A DNA stretch of 64,000 nt from Pseudoduganella ginsengisoli (lineage in GTDB: Bacteria; Pseudomonadota; Gammaproteobacteria; Burkholderiales; Burkholderiaceae_D), in NCBI RefSeq assembly GCF_009720865.1, contig NZ_WNLA01000016.1, positions 1 to 64,000 on the forward strand. The letters are read 5' to 3'. Shown here piece by piece: positions 7,420 to 16,506 of this stretch; within the stretch, counting starts at the first letter, position 1, and each line of letters begins with the position of its first letter. The notes under the pieces are model-generated. The model made no database searches and was not told the DNA's origin. It worked only from the letters and a program-made list of their open reading frames with translations. Position numbers and translations under genes: made by a program.

Positions 7420-8439
7420 ATGAGCGCAGAACTCTCCTCAGCGACCATTCCACCCATGTCGGAATCCTCGAACAGCACCGTGTCGCCCCAGGCCATGATG
7501 TCCATCATGCGCAAGCAGCGCATGCAGGACGCCATCTTCCACAAGATCACGATGGCATTTGCCGTTTCCGTCTTGCTGGTCCTGGTCGGCATCATCATCT
7601 CCCTGGTGCTGGGCGCGATTCCAGCCCTGAAACACTTCGGTCCCGGCTTCATCACCACCATCGAGTGGGATCCCGTCAACGACCAGTTTGGCGCATTGAT
7701 TGCCATTGTCGGCACGCTGGCGACGGCAGGTATCGCGCTGCTGATCGCGTTCCCCGTCAGCTTCGGCATCGCCCTGTTTTTGACGGAAATTTGCCCGGTC
7801 TGGCTGCGCCGCCCGCTGGGTACGGCGATTGAATTGCTGGCCGGCGTGCCATCGATTATTTACGGCATGTGGGGCTTGTTCGTGTTTGCGCCGCTGTTTG
7901 CCGACTATGTGCAGCCGGCGCTGAAAGCCACCTTGGGCCAGGTGCCGTTCATTGGCGCACTGTTCAGCGGCCCGGCCATGGGCATCGGCATCCTGACTGC
8001 CGGCGTGATCTTGTCTGTCATGATCATCCCGTTCATTTCGTCCGTCATGCGCGACGTGTTTGAAATCGTACCGGCCGTGCTGAAAGAATCCGCCTATGGC
8101 CTGGGCTGCACGCGCTGGGAAGTGGTGCGCAAGGTCGTGCTGCCGTACACGAAGAATGGCGTGGTCGGCGGCGTCATGCTGGGACTGGGCCGCGCGCTGG
8201 GTGAAACCATGGCCGTCACGTTCGTCATCGGTAACGCGAACAAGCTGTCGTGGTCGCTGTTCGCTGCCGGTAACAGTATCGCTTCCGTGCTGGCCAATGA
8301 ATTCGCGGAAGCGGAATCCCCGCTGCACGTATCGTCGCTGTACGCGCTGGCGCTGATCCTGTTCATCATCACGCTGATCGTCCTGTCGTCCGCCAAGCTG
8401 ATGTTGCTGGGCATGTCCCGCAAAGAAGGTGTCAAATAA
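7420..8439 (+). CDS. pstC: Phosphate ABC transporter permease PstC
   Basis: A 339-residue inner-membrane permease subunit with about six membrane helices, a cytoplasmic N-terminus, a first helix at about residues 47-67, and the binding-protein-dependent transport (EAA) loop ESAYGLGCTRWEVVRKVVLP. It ends with a charged tail (MSRKEGVK). It forms the phosphate channel with PstA. Its TAA overlaps the pstA ATG (TAATG), suggesting translational coupling. An N-terminal extension rich in Ser and Pro (about 40 residues) precedes the first helix, a little longer than in E. coli. Confidence 0.96.
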   Translation: MSAELSSATIPPMSESSNSTVSPQAMMSIMRKQRMQDAIFHKITMAFAVSVLLVLVGIIISLVLGAIPALKHFGPGFITTIEWDPVNDQFGALIAIVGTLATAGIALLIAFPVSFGIALFLTEICPVWLRRPLGTAIELLAGVPSIIYGMWGLFVFAPLFADYVQPALKATLGQVPFIGALFSGPAMGIGILTAGVILSVMIIPFISSVMRDVFEIVPAVLKESAYGLGCTRWEVVRKVVLPYTKNGVVGGVMLGLGRALGETMAVTFVIGNANKLSWSLFAAGNSIASVLANEFAEAESPLHVSSLYALALILFIITLIVLSSAKLMLLGMSRKEGVK

Positions 8440-9296
8440 TGAATACTGTCATGAATCCTGTGTACCGCAAGCGCCTGCTGGCGCACCGTGCCGGCATCGC
8501 GCTGTCCGTGATGGCCATGTCGGCCGGCCTGATTTTCCTGCTGTGGATCCTGGCCACTTTGCTGATCAACGGTTTTTCCGCGCTGTCCATCAATATGTTC
8601 ACGCAAACCACGCCGGCGCCAGGCAGCGAAGGCGGCGGCTTGTGGAATGCGATTGCCGGCAGCCTGATGATGGTGGTGCTATCCACCGTGATTTCCACGC
8701 CGGTCGGCATCCTGGCCGGCATCTACCTGGCCGAATATGGCGAGCAAAGCAAGCTGGCGCAACTGACCCGCTTCGTCACCGACATCATGCTGTCGGCGCC
8801 ATCGATCGTCATCGGCCTGTTCGTGTACGCGCTGTACGTGGCCAACGTCAAGCACTTCTCGGGTTATGCAGGTTCCGTGGCGCTGTCGCTGATTGCCGTG
8901 CCAGTCGTGGTCCGCACCACCGACAATATGCTGAAACTGGTGCCGAACGGCTTGCTGGAAGCTGCTTACGCATTGGGCGCGCCACGCTGGAAAGTATCGA
9001 TGACGGTGCGCCTGCGCGCTGTCAAAGCCGGTGTGATCACGGGCGTGTTGCTGGCCGTGGCCCGCATCTCCGGCGAAACCGCGCCGCTGCTGTTCACGGC
9101 GCTGAACAACCAATTCTTCAATGCCGACATGAACAAGCCGATGGCCAACTTGCCCTACGTGATCTACCAGTTTGCCATGAGCCCGTACGACAACTGGCGC
9201 TCGCTGGCGTGGGGCGGTGCACTGCTGGTGACCTTCAGCGTGCTGGGCCTGAACATCTTGTCGCGCACCCTGTTTGCCCAAAAGGCGCCTAAATAA
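8439..9296 (+). CDS. pstA: Phosphate ABC transporter permease PstA
   Basis: A 285-residue partner permease of PstC: multiple membrane helices, starting at about residues 23-45 (MSAGLIFLLWILATLLI), and the EAA loop EAAYALGAPRWKVSMTVRL that contacts PstB. The start codon overlaps the pstC stop. The gene order pstS-C-A-B-phoU is the standard one, and the two-base gap to pstB argues for a single transcript. Confidence 0.96.
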   Translation: MNTVMNPVYRKRLLAHRAGIALSVMAMSAGLIFLLWILATLLINGFSALSINMFTQTTPAPGSEGGGLWNAIAGSLMMVVLSTVISTPVGILAGIYLAEYGEQSKLAQLTRFVTDIMLSAPSIVIGLFVYALYVANVKHFSGYAGSVALSLIAVPVVVRTTDNMLKLVPNGLLEAAYALGAPRWKVSMTVRLRAVKAGVITGVLLAVARISGETAPLLFTALNNQFFNADMNKPMANLPYVIYQFAMSPYDNWRSLAWGGALLVTFSVLGLNILSRTLFAQKAPK

Positions 9297-9298
9297 TT

Positions 9299-10075
9299 AT
9301 GACTACTCAAATGACTGCCAAGCGTAAAACCATCGAGATTTCGGGCCTGAATTTCTTTTACGGTAAAACCCAAAGCCTGCACAACGTCAACCTCGACATC
9401 CATGAAAAACAGGTGACGGCGTTCATTGGCCCGTCGGGCTGCGGCAAATCGACGTTGCTGCGCACGTTGAACCGCATGTATGACCTGTATCCCGGCCAGC
9501 GTGCGGAAGGCGCCATCATGTACCGCGGCACCAACATCCTGGAGCCGGGCCAGGACGTCAACATGCTGCGCGCGAAAGTCGGCATGGTATTCCAGAAGCC
9601 CACGCCGTTTCCGATGTCGATCTACGACAACATCGCGTTTGGTGTGCGTCTGTATGAAGACTTGTCGAAAGGCGAGATGGATGAGCGCGTGGAGTGGGCG
9701 CTGAAAAAAGCCGCGCTGTGGACCGAAGTGAAAGACAAACTGAACAAGAGCGGCCTGTCGCTGTCGGGTGGCCAGCAACAGCGCCTGTGCATCGCACGCG
9801 GCGTGGCCGTGAAACCGGATGTGCTGCTGCTCGATGAACCGACGTCCGCGCTGGACCCGATTTCCACGTCGAAAGTCGAAGAATTGATCAGCGAACTGAA
9901 ACAGGATTACACGATCGCCATCGTGACCCACAACATGCAGCAGGCGGCGCGCTGTTCGGACTATACGGCGTACATGTACCTGGGCGAATTGGTGGAGTTC
10001 GGCGAGACGGACCAGATCTTCATGAACCCCACGCGTAAAGAAACGCAAGACTACATCACCGGCCGTTTCGGCTAA
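9299..10075 (+). CDS. pstB: Phosphate ABC transporter ATP-binding protein PstB
   Basis: A 258-residue ABC ATPase that powers PstCA. Walker A is GPSGCGKST (about residues 43-51), the signature is LSGGQQQR, Walker B is VLLLDEPTSALD, and the switch His is in IVTHNMQQAARCSD. The C-terminus (TQDYITGRFG) is the characteristic PstB ending. Length matches the family (about 257). It starts two bases after the pstA stop and is followed by phoU after 15 bp. Confidence 0.97.
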   Translation: MTTQMTAKRKTIEISGLNFFYGKTQSLHNVNLDIHEKQVTAFIGPSGCGKSTLLRTLNRMYDLYPGQRAEGAIMYRGTNILEPGQDVNMLRAKVGMVFQKPTPFPMSIYDNIAFGVRLYEDLSKGEMDERVEWALKKAALWTEVKDKLNKSGLSLSGGQQQRLCIARGVAVKPDVLLLDEPTSALDPISTSKVEELISELKQDYTIAIVTHNMQQAARCSDYTAYMYLGELVEFGETDQIFMNPTRKETQDYITGRFG

Positions 10076-10090
10076 AAAAGAGAGAACAAC

Positions 10091-10792
10091 ATGATGGGCG
10101 AACATTCTTCCAAGAAATACGACGAGGAACTGGAGGCAATCCGTTCCAAAGTGCTGCTGATGGGCGGTATTGTGGAAACCCAGTTCCTCGATGCGATGAC
10201 GTGCTTCCGCATCGGCAACCTGGAGCGCGCCGAGCGAGTCATGCGTGAAGACGATACCGTCAACCAGCTGGAAGTGCAGCTCGATGACGCGTGCAGCCAC
10301 CTGATCGTGCGCCGCCAGCCGACCGCCAACGATTTGCGCACGGTGATGGCGACGATTAAAGTGATTACTGACCTGGAGCGCATTGGCGACGAAGCCACCA
10401 AGATCGCCCGCGTGGCGAAAGCATTGCATACGCGCGGCGCGGCCGGCATCAACCACTATGAAATGGTGCGTGGCATTGCCAATGCCACCAGCGACATGCT
10501 GCACGATGCGCTCGATGCGTTTGCCCGCAGCGACCAGCAGCAGGCATTGCAGCTGATTGCCCAGGATGCCGTGATTGACCACGAATTCCGTTCCATCATG
10601 CGAAACTTAATTACGTTTATGATGGAGGATCCGCGTACAATCTCGGCCGCGCTCGATACGCTGTGGGTGGCCAAAGCCATCGAGCGCATCGGCGACCATG
10701 CAAAGAATATTGCGGAATACGTGATTTACGTGGTGGAAGGCAAAGATATCCGCCACACGCGTCCGGCGCCACAAGTGCAGGACGACGCTTAA
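10091..10792 (+). CDS. phoU: Phosphate-signalling regulator PhoU
   Basis: A 233-residue all-helical protein with two PhoU repeats; each carries the metal-binding D/E-x-x-x-D signature (TDLERIGDEATKIAR and AKAIERIGDHAKNIAEYV). PhoU links PstSCAB transport status to PhoR, keeping PhoB inactive when phosphate is ample. An AGAGAGAA element precedes the ATG. The gene directly follows pstB and precedes phoB-phoR, so transport and sensing genes lie in one operon, the arrangement of many Burkholderiales. Confidence 0.96.
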   Translation: MMGEHSSKKYDEELEAIRSKVLLMGGIVETQFLDAMTCFRIGNLERAERVMREDDTVNQLEVQLDDACSHLIVRRQPTANDLRTVMATIKVITDLERIGDEATKIARVAKALHTRGAAGINHYEMVRGIANATSDMLHDALDAFARSDQQQALQLIAQDAVIDHEFRSIMRNLITFMMEDPRTISAALDTLWVAKAIERIGDHAKNIAEYVIYVVEGKDIRHTRPAPQVQDDA

Positions 10793-10811
10793 AAACTGAT
10801 TTGACAGAGCA

Positions 10812-11504
10812 ATGGCATCCGATAAAACGACTGTATTGATTGTGGAAGATGAACCGGCGATCATCGAGCTGGTCACTTTTTCCCTGCGCGACGCAGGGTG
10901 GAATGTCTGTTCCGTATCCACCGTCCAAGATGCGTGGGACTTCATCACCAAGCGCACGCCGCAGCTGATGCTGCTGGACTGGATGCTGCCGGACCAGTCG
11001 GGTTTGCGCCTGCTGTCGCGCATCCGTTCCGACCGCCAGTTCCAGGATATCCCGATCATCATGCTGACGGCGAAAAGCATGGAAGAAGACAAGTTGTCGG
11101 GTTTGAACAGTGGCGCGGACGATTACATTACGAAGCCGTTTTCGCCCCGTGAATTGCTGGCCCGCTCGAAAGCGCTGTTGCGCCGCAAGAGCCCGGAGCA
11201 TGCGCAAAACCAGATGTCGGCCGGCGTGGTGACCTTGGACCCGGTGAGCTGCACGGTATCGATGAATAACCAGAAAATCGATATCGGCCACGCGGAATAC
11301 AAATTGCTGAAGTTCTTCATGGCGCATCCGGAGCGCGTGTTTTCCCGCTCGCAGCTGCTCGACAAGGTGTGGGGCGACCACGTGGTGATTGAGGAGCGCA
11401 CAGTGGATGTACATGTGCTGCGCCTGCGCAAGGCATTGAAAGAGGCGGAACACTTGATCAAGACGGTGCGCAGCGTCGGCTACATGCTGTCCGAGAAGGC
11501 ATAA
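10812..11504 (+). CDS. phoB: Phosphate regulon response regulator PhoB
   Basis: A 230-residue OmpR/PhoB-type regulator: receiver domain at residues 7-120 with acidic pocket EDE (12-14), phospho-acceptor Asp56 (LMLLDWMLPD) and the conserved Lys in YITKPFSP; winged-helix DNA-binding domain at about 130-228 (RSQLLDKVWG, EERTVDVHVLRLRKAL). It activates genes with Pho boxes, including those seen before pstS. PhoR starts five bases after its stop. Confidence 0.96.
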   Translation: MASDKTTVLIVEDEPAIIELVTFSLRDAGWNVCSVSTVQDAWDFITKRTPQLMLLDWMLPDQSGLRLLSRIRSDRQFQDIPIIMLTAKSMEEDKLSGLNSGADDYITKPFSPRELLARSKALLRRKSPEHAQNQMSAGVVTLDPVSCTVSMNNQKIDIGHAEYKLLKFFMAHPERVFSRSQLLDKVWGDHVVIEERTVDVHVLRLRKALKEAEHLIKTVRSVGYMLSEKA

Positions 11505-11509
11505 CCCGC

Positions 11510-12787
11510 ATGAACCCGCATTTGGTGTTCTGGGTGCCGGTCGCCATCCGCATGGCGGCCATGGCGGTGGGGGGCGGGGTGCTGTGGTGGATGTTCGGCA
11601 TGGTGCCGGCGCTGGTGGTGTCGCTGCTGGCGTTGGCCACCATCGTGTTTGTCCAGCTGCGCTACCTGTCGCAACTGTCGTTCTGGATGGATGACCCGCA
11701 AAGCGGCCGCTTGCCCGATGGCTGGGGCGAATGGACCACGGTGTTTTCGCGCCTGTACCGCATGCGCCGCGATGACGAGAAAAACCAGAAGGAATTGACG
11801 GAGTGGCTGGCCCGCTTCCGGCAGGCCATGCACTTGCTGCCGGACGGCGTCGTCATCATGGACGACGTGCTGTTCCTCGAATGGTGCAATCCTGCCGCGG
11901 AAGCCCATTTGGGCTTGCGCCATGACCGCGACAAGGGCATGCGTGTGACGAACTTGATCCGCAGCCCGGAATTCATGGATTACATCATCCTGGGCCGCTA
12001 TGACCAGCCGCTGACGCTGACGTTCCGCGAGCGCAAGCTGATCGTGCACATCATCCCATTTGAAAACCGCCGCCAGATTCTCGTGACGCACGATGTGACG
12101 GAAACCGAGCGCAATGAAATGATGCGGCGCGACTTTATTGCCAATGCGTCGCATGAATTGCGTACGCCGCTGACGGTGATTGTCGGCTTCCTGGAAATCG
12201 CACTGTCGGAAGAACTCGATCCTGCTACCCGGCTCGCGCATTTGAAATTGATGATGGAGCAGGGGCAGCGCATGCAGCATTTGATTGAAGATATGCTGAC
12301 GCTGTCGCGGCTGGAATCGGTCGATCATCCGCTGCGTTCCGAGCGGGTCGATGTGAAGAAATTGCTGGACCGCGTACTGTCCGATGCGCGGGCGCTGTCG
12401 GCAGGCAAGCATACGATTTCGCTGGAAGTCAACGGGCCGGATATCAGCGGCAGTCCCGATGAATTGCACAGCGCCTTTGGCAACCTGGCGTCGAATGCCG
12501 TGCGGTATACGCCGGCCGGGGGCGAGATCCGCTTGAAGTGGCAGAGGTCGTCGCGGGGCGCGCAATTCGTCGTCGAAGATACGGGGATCGGCATCAGTCC
12601 CGAACATATTTCGCGGCTGACGGAGCGCTTCTACCGGGTCGACAAGAGCCGGTCGCGCGAGACACAGGGCACGGGGCTGGGACTGGCCATCGTCAAGCAC
12701 GTGCTGCTGCGGCATGGGGGCAATTTGTCGATTACGTCGGAAGCGGGGAAGGGCAGCAGTTTTACAGTGAGCTTGCCGGGCGCTTGA
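11510..12787 (+). CDS. phoR: Phosphate regulon sensor histidine kinase PhoR
   Basis: A 425-residue membrane-associated kinase. Two close hydrophobic helices (about residues 9-50) are followed by a linker, a PAS domain at about 100-190 (LLPDGVVIMDDVLFLEWCN), the HisKA box FIANASHELRTPLTV, and the HATPase domain with N box (NLASNAVRYTP), G1 (DTGIGI) and G2 (GTGLGLAIV). As in other PhoR proteins there is no real periplasmic sensor, so the signal comes through PstSCAB/PhoU. It ends the operon; no clear terminator was found in the 138 bp that follow. Confidence 0.96.
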   Translation: MNPHLVFWVPVAIRMAAMAVGGGVLWWMFGMVPALVVSLLALATIVFVQLRYLSQLSFWMDDPQSGRLPDGWGEWTTVFSRLYRMRRDDEKNQKELTEWLARFRQAMHLLPDGVVIMDDVLFLEWCNPAAEAHLGLRHDRDKGMRVTNLIRSPEFMDYIILGRYDQPLTLTFRERKLIVHIIPFENRRQILVTHDVTETERNEMMRRDFIANASHELRTPLTVIVGFLEIALSEELDPATRLAHLKLMMEQGQRMQHLIEDMLTLSRLESVDHPLRSERVDVKKLLDRVLSDARALSAGKHTISLEVNGPDISGSPDELHSAFGNLASNAVRYTPAGGEIRLKWQRSSRGAQFVVEDTGIGISPEHISRLTERFYRVDKSRSRETQGTGLGLAIVKHVLLRHGGNLSITSEAGKGSSFTVSLPGA

Positions 12788-12925
12788 TTGCAACTATATG
12801 TAAATCAATATACCCGGTATACGGGCGTTCTGAGGGGTTCTAACCGGTTTGCTGTAAGGCATTTTTAAGCCACCGCTGTCCTATTGCGCTACAATCTCGC
12901 GGCTCAACCCCGCGATGATTGTCAT

Positions 12926-13918
12926 ATGTCCCTGAAACACAAGTTGATTGCCGCCCTGGCTGCTTTGGCGCTGGGCGGTTGTGCCACTACTGTCCCGCAC
13001 ACGCCGCCAACCGCGGCGATGGCGGGCAACGGCACGCCGGCTGTCACCACACCGGTCGCCAACCCTGCCACTCCCAATGCCACGCCGGCCGACCCGGGTG
13101 CGCCCGTTGCGGCCGCGCCGGCGCCACGCAAGATCAAGATCGGCCTCGCGCTCGGTGGCGGCGCCGCGCGGGGCTTTGCCCACATCGGCGTCATCAAGGC
13201 GCTGGAAGCGCAAGGCATTACGCCGGATATCGTGGTCGGCACGTCAGCCGGCAGCGTCGTGGGGGCGCTCTATGCGGCCGGCCACTCGGCCGCCACGCTG
13301 CAAAAAATGGCGTACGACATGGATGAGGCGGCGATTTCCGACTGGGCCATGCCGCTGTTCGGCAAATCGTCCGGCGTGCTGAAAGGCGAAGCGCTGCAAA
13401 CCTATGTCAACAAGACGGTGAATTTCCGTCCCATTGAAAAACTCAAGATTCCTTTCGGCGCCGTGGCCACGGATTTGAAAAACGGCCAGCCGATCCTGTT
13501 CCAGCGCGGTAATACGGGCATGGCGGTACGCGCCAGTTCGTCCGTACCGGGCGTGTTCCAGCCGGTGGTCATCGGCAGCCATACGTATGTTGATGGCGGC
13601 CTGGTGGCGCCCGTGCCAGTGAAATTCACCCGCGAAATGGGCGCTGATTTCATTATTGCCGTGAATATTTCCACGCAGACGGAAGCGCAGGCCGCCATCA
13701 GTTCGCTGGAAGTCATCATGCAGACGTTTGCCATCATGGGCCAGCGCATCAACCAATATGAATTGAAAGAAGCCGACATCGTGATCCAGCCGCCGCTGGG
13801 CAAGATGGCCGGCAATGATTTCGGTAACCGCAGCAAGGCCATCCAGGCCGGTGAGCGCGCCACCAATGCGGTGATGGCGCAAATTAAACAAAAGCTCAAA
13901 GCACTTCGCGAGCAGTAA
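12926..13918 (+). CDS. Patatin-like phospholipase, lipoprotein (RssA-like)
   Basis: A 330-residue patatin-family lipid acyl hydrolase. A lipoprotein signal precedes the lipobox LGGC at about residues 18-21, followed by a Pro/Ala/Thr-rich linker to about 70. The catalytic domain shows the oxyanion loop GGGAARGFAHIG, the nucleophile elbow GTSAGS and the catalytic Asp in DGGLVAPVP. The family cleaves phospholipid acyl chains; anchoring in the outer or inner membrane is inferred from the lipobox. ATG 12926 is chosen because it gives a proper lipoprotein signal, although its ribosome binding site is weak and the frame stays open upstream. It stands alone between phoR and an HbpS-like gene. Confidence 0.85.
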   Translation: MSLKHKLIAALAALALGGCATTVPHTPPTAAMAGNGTPAVTTPVANPATPNATPADPGAPVAAAPAPRKIKIGLALGGGAARGFAHIGVIKALEAQGITPDIVVGTSAGSVVGALYAAGHSAATLQKMAYDMDEAAISDWAMPLFGKSSGVLKGEALQTYVNKTVNFRPIEKLKIPFGAVATDLKNGQPILFQRGNTGMAVRASSSVPGVFQPVVIGSHTYVDGGLVAPVPVKFTREMGADFIIAVNISTQTEAQAAISSLEVIMQTFAIMGQRINQYELKEADIVIQPPLGKMAGNDFGNRSKAIQAGERATNAVMAQIKQKLKALREQ

Positions 13919-13998
13919 GCCTGCTCTGCGCAAGTTTGCGGCACCTGCAGGGGCAGTTGCCGTCCGCATTCAACCAATACTACGCACAGGAAACTGCC

Positions 13999-14403
13999 AT
14001 GCAAACCAAACCCATGCTGACCCTCGAAGATGTGAAGAAAATCGCTGCCGCCGCGGAAGCGGAAGCAGTCGCCAATAAGTGGGCGGTCGCATTCTCCATC
14101 GTGGATGACGGCGGCCACCCGCTGTGGTTCCAGCGCCTCGACGGCGCCGCGCCAATGTCGTCGGTGATTGCGCCTGCCAAGGCCCGTACGGCCGCCATCG
14201 GCCGCCGCGAATCGCGCATCTACGAAGAGATGATCAACAATGGCCGCACGTCGTTCCTGTCGGCGCCGGGCGTGGAAGGCATGCTGGAAGGCGGCGTGCC
14301 GATCATCGTGGATGGCCATGTGGTGGGGGCGGTGGGCGTGTCGGGCGTGAAGTCGAACGAAGATGCGCAAATTGCCAAGGCTGGTATTGCCGCCCTCGGT
14401 TGA
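13999..14403 (+). CDS. HbpS/GlcG-family (DUF336) protein
   Basis: A 134-residue protein of the GlcG/HbpS family. Typical features are the N-terminal helix LEDVKKIAAAAEAEAV, the strand AFSIVDDGGHPL, ARTAAIGRRES, and the C-terminal GAVGVSGVKSNEDAQIAKAG. Members form octamers; HbpS of Streptomyces binds haem and senses redox, and others are encoded with glycolate oxidase, but no glc or sensor genes are here. An AGGAAA site seven bases upstream fixes ATG 13999. No signal peptide is seen, so it is probably cytoplasmic. Its role in this locus is unknown. Confidence 0.8.
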   Translation: MQTKPMLTLEDVKKIAAAAEAEAVANKWAVAFSIVDDGGHPLWFQRLDGAAPMSSVIAPAKARTAAIGRRESRIYEEMINNGRTSFLSAPGVEGMLEGGVPIIVDGHVVGAVGVSGVKSNEDAQIAKAGIAALG

Positions 14404-14452
14404 TTGCAACTTGCTATGGCCGAGGCCGTAGCTTTTCTACTAGAATGGGTGC

Positions 14453-15130
14453 ATGAGGTTCCTCACTGCACTCGTCATAGCCTGCCAGTTGCCCGTGTCC
14501 GCCTACGCGGACGAACTGCGGCTGGCCGTCATTGCCAATAACGCCACGCACGAAGGCTTGTGGTCCGTGGTGGAAGAGGCGGCCCGGCGCGCCGGGCTCA
14601 CCGTGTCAGCCCATGCCATGCCCGCCGAACGGGGCATGCTGCAAGCCAGCCAGTATGATCTCGATGGCGCCGCCGGGCGCACCACGGTGATGGCGCAAGG
14701 TTATCCAGCGCTGGTCCGCGTGGATGAACCCGTCTATCAATATGCTCCTACTGCGTACACTTACCGGCGTTTCGACGTGACGGCGGGCTGGCAAGCGCTG
14801 GCCGGCCATACCGTGTGTATCCGGCGCGGCTTGAAATTGACGGAAGAGCGTACCCGGGGCCTGCCGCGACAGGAATTGCGCGACGAATCGTCGATGCTGC
14901 GCATGCTGCGCGCCGGCGGCTGCGATGTGGCCGTAATGGACCGCCATAACGCGGTGGCGAAAGCAGCGATGGCAGCCGATGCCCGTTTGCTGCAATTGCA
15001 GCCGCCACTGGAGCGCATCCCCTTATATCTTTACTTGAATGACCACCATGCGCATCAGGCGCCGCGCCTGGCTGAAGCGCTGCGCAAGATGCGTGCGGAC
15101 GGCGCCATGCAGCGCCTCGGCTCCGAGTGA
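14453..15130 (+). CDS. Orphan periplasmic solute-binding-like protein (SBP family 3 fold)
   Basis: A 225-residue exported protein. A signal peptide (MRFLTALVIACQLPVSAYA) is followed by a domain starting ELRLAVIANNATHEGLW, with the two-lobed pattern of amino-acid-type binding proteins (TVCIRRGLKLTEER, CDVAVMDRHNAVAKAA). It is shorter than transport-linked members and has no permease or ATPase neighbour; such orphan proteins are common in Oxalobacteraceae and their ligand is unknown. A weak ribosome binding site precedes ATG 14453. Confidence 0.65.
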   Translation: MRFLTALVIACQLPVSAYADELRLAVIANNATHEGLWSVVEEAARRAGLTVSAHAMPAERGMLQASQYDLDGAAGRTTVMAQGYPALVRVDEPVYQYAPTAYTYRRFDVTAGWQALAGHTVCIRRGLKLTEERTRGLPRQELRDESSMLRMLRAGGCDVAVMDRHNAVAKAAMAADARLLQLQPPLERIPLYLYLNDHHAHQAPRLAEALRKMRADGAMQRLGSE

Positions 15131-15158
15131 AGATACATGACAAACGTGTGACGGTGGC

Positions 15159-15187
15159 TTGCCGGAAAGCAGGGTTTGGGTTATAAT
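15159..15187 (+). promoter_or_regulatory. Sigma-70-type promoter of carAB
   Basis: TTGCCG (15159-15164) and TATAAT (15182-15187) are separated by 17 bp. Transcription would start near 15194, giving a leader of about 150 nt before carA. Confidence 0.75.
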
Positions 15188-15213
15188 TCAAAGGTTTAGC
15201 CAATTACCCATCG

Positions 15214-15336
15214 ACCGTAGCGCCTACCTCACACATCCATCTTCATCTGATCAGCAAGCTCGCGAATTTGTTCAATTCTGCCGGGCTACCATGCTGTTCG
15301 TCTGACGTGGCGCCGCTACGGTAACTTTATCAGGAG
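15214..15336 (+). ncRNA. Structured 5' leader of carA (candidate cis-regulatory RNA)
   Basis: Four nested stems can be drawn by hand: ACCGTAGCG (15214-15222) with CGCTACGGT (15314-15322), 9/9; GATCAGC (15249-15255) with GCTGTTC (15293-15299), one mismatch; AGCTCG (15257-15262) with CGGGCT (15282-15287); GAATT (15264-15268) with AATTC (15274-15278), loop TGTTC. The outer stem closes eight bases before the CAGGAG ribosome binding site of carA. Function is inference; no Rfam comparison was possible. Confidence 0.5.
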
Positions 15337-15342
15337 TTGCCC

Positions 15343-16506
15343 TTGCCGCCATTTTTTTCTGGCCCAGCCGTCCCAGCCATTCTGGCTCTTGCTGACGGAA
15401 CTATTTTCAAAGGTTTTTCCATCGGCGCCGCCGGTCACACGACGGGCGAAGTAGTTTTCAATACTTCGATCACCGGTTACCAGGAAATCCTTACCGATCC
15501 AAGCTACAGCCGCCAGATCGTCACCCTGACGTATCCCCATATCGGCAACTACGGCATCAACCCGGAAGATGTCGAATCCACCAAAGTCCACGCCGCAGGC
15601 TTGATCATCCGTGATTTGCCACTGCTGGCCTCGAATTTCCGTTCCACCCAGTCGCTGTCCGATTACCTGAAGGCCGAGAACATCGTTGCCATCGCCGGTA
15701 TCGACACCCGCAAGCTGACCCGTATCCTGCGTGAAAAAGGCGCCCAATCCGGCGCGATCCTGACTGGCACCCAGGGCAATGAGCCATCGGCAGCCCAGGC
15801 ACTGGAACTGGCCCGTTCGTTCCCTGGCCTGACCGGTATGGACCTGGCCAAAGTCGTTTCCGTCAAAGCCGCTTACGAGTGGACGGAAAACGAATGGAAA
15901 TTGGGTGAAGGCTACGGCAAGGTAGAAAACCCTAAATTCCACGTGGTCGCATACGACTTCGGCGTCAAGCGCAACATCTTGCGCATGCTGGCCGAGCGCG
16001 GCTGCAAAGTCACCGTGGTGCCTGCCCAGACCACGGCCGAAGAAGTGCTGGCCCTGAACCCGGACGGCGTGTTCCTGTCGAATGGTCCTGGCGACCCGGA
16101 GCCATGCGACTACGCAATTGCCGCCACCAAAGTCTTCCTGGATAAAAAGCTGCCGGTGTTCGGTATTTGCCTGGGCCACCAGATCCTGGCGCTGGCTTCC
16201 GGCGCGAAGACCCTGAAAATGAAATTCGGCCACCACGGCGCCAACCACCCGGTGCAAGACCTCGACAGCCGCAAGGTAATGATCACGTCGCAAAACCACG
16301 GTTTTGCCGTGGACGTGGATACCTTGCCGGCCAACTGCCGCGTGACCCACGTGTCGCTGTTCGACGGCTCGCTGCAAGGCTTTGCCCGCACCGACACGCC
16401 GGCGTTCTGCTTCCAGGGTCACCCTGAAGCATCCCCTGGCCCGACCGACGTCGCCTACCTGTTTGACCGCTTCATCACGTCGATGGAAGCAGCGGAGAAG
16501 AAATAA
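15343..16506 (+). CDS. carA: Carbamoyl-phosphate synthase small subunit (glutaminase)
   Basis: A 387-residue CarA. It hydrolyses glutamine and passes ammonia to CarB for carbamoyl phosphate, the precursor of arginine and pyrimidines. The N-terminal CPSase domain (GFSIGAAGHTTGEVVFNTS) is followed by a class I glutamine amidotransferase: nucleophile Cys near residue 276 in GICLGHQI, and His/Glu in FQGHPEASPGP. The start is taken as TTG 15343, six bases after CAGGAG; another TTG at 15337 abuts that site and is less likely. No ATG is available in frame near the N-terminus. The stop is immediately followed by the carB ATG. Confidence 0.95.
   Translation: MPPFFSGPAVPAILALADGTIFKGFSIGAAGHTTGEVVFNTSITGYQEILTDPSYSRQIVTLTYPHIGNYGINPEDVESTKVHAAGLIIRDLPLLASNFRSTQSLSDYLKAENIVAIAGIDTRKLTRILREKGAQSGAILTGTQGNEPSAAQALELARSFPGLTGMDLAKVVSVKAAYEWTENEWKLGEGYGKVENPKFHVVAYDFGVKRNILRMLAERGCKVTVVPAQTTAEEVLALNPDGVFLSNGPGDPEPCDYAIAATKVFLDKKLPVFGICLGHQILALASGAKTLKMKFGHHGANHPVQDLDSRKVMITSQNHGFAVDVDTLPANCRVTHVSLFDGSLQGFARTDTPAFCFQGHPEASPGPTDVAYLFDRFITSMEAAEKK

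Noticed and set aside
13999..14403. Annotation of the HbpS-like gene as glcG of a glycolate oxidase operon
   Set aside because: No glcD/E/F genes are present; the family name alone does not support that role.
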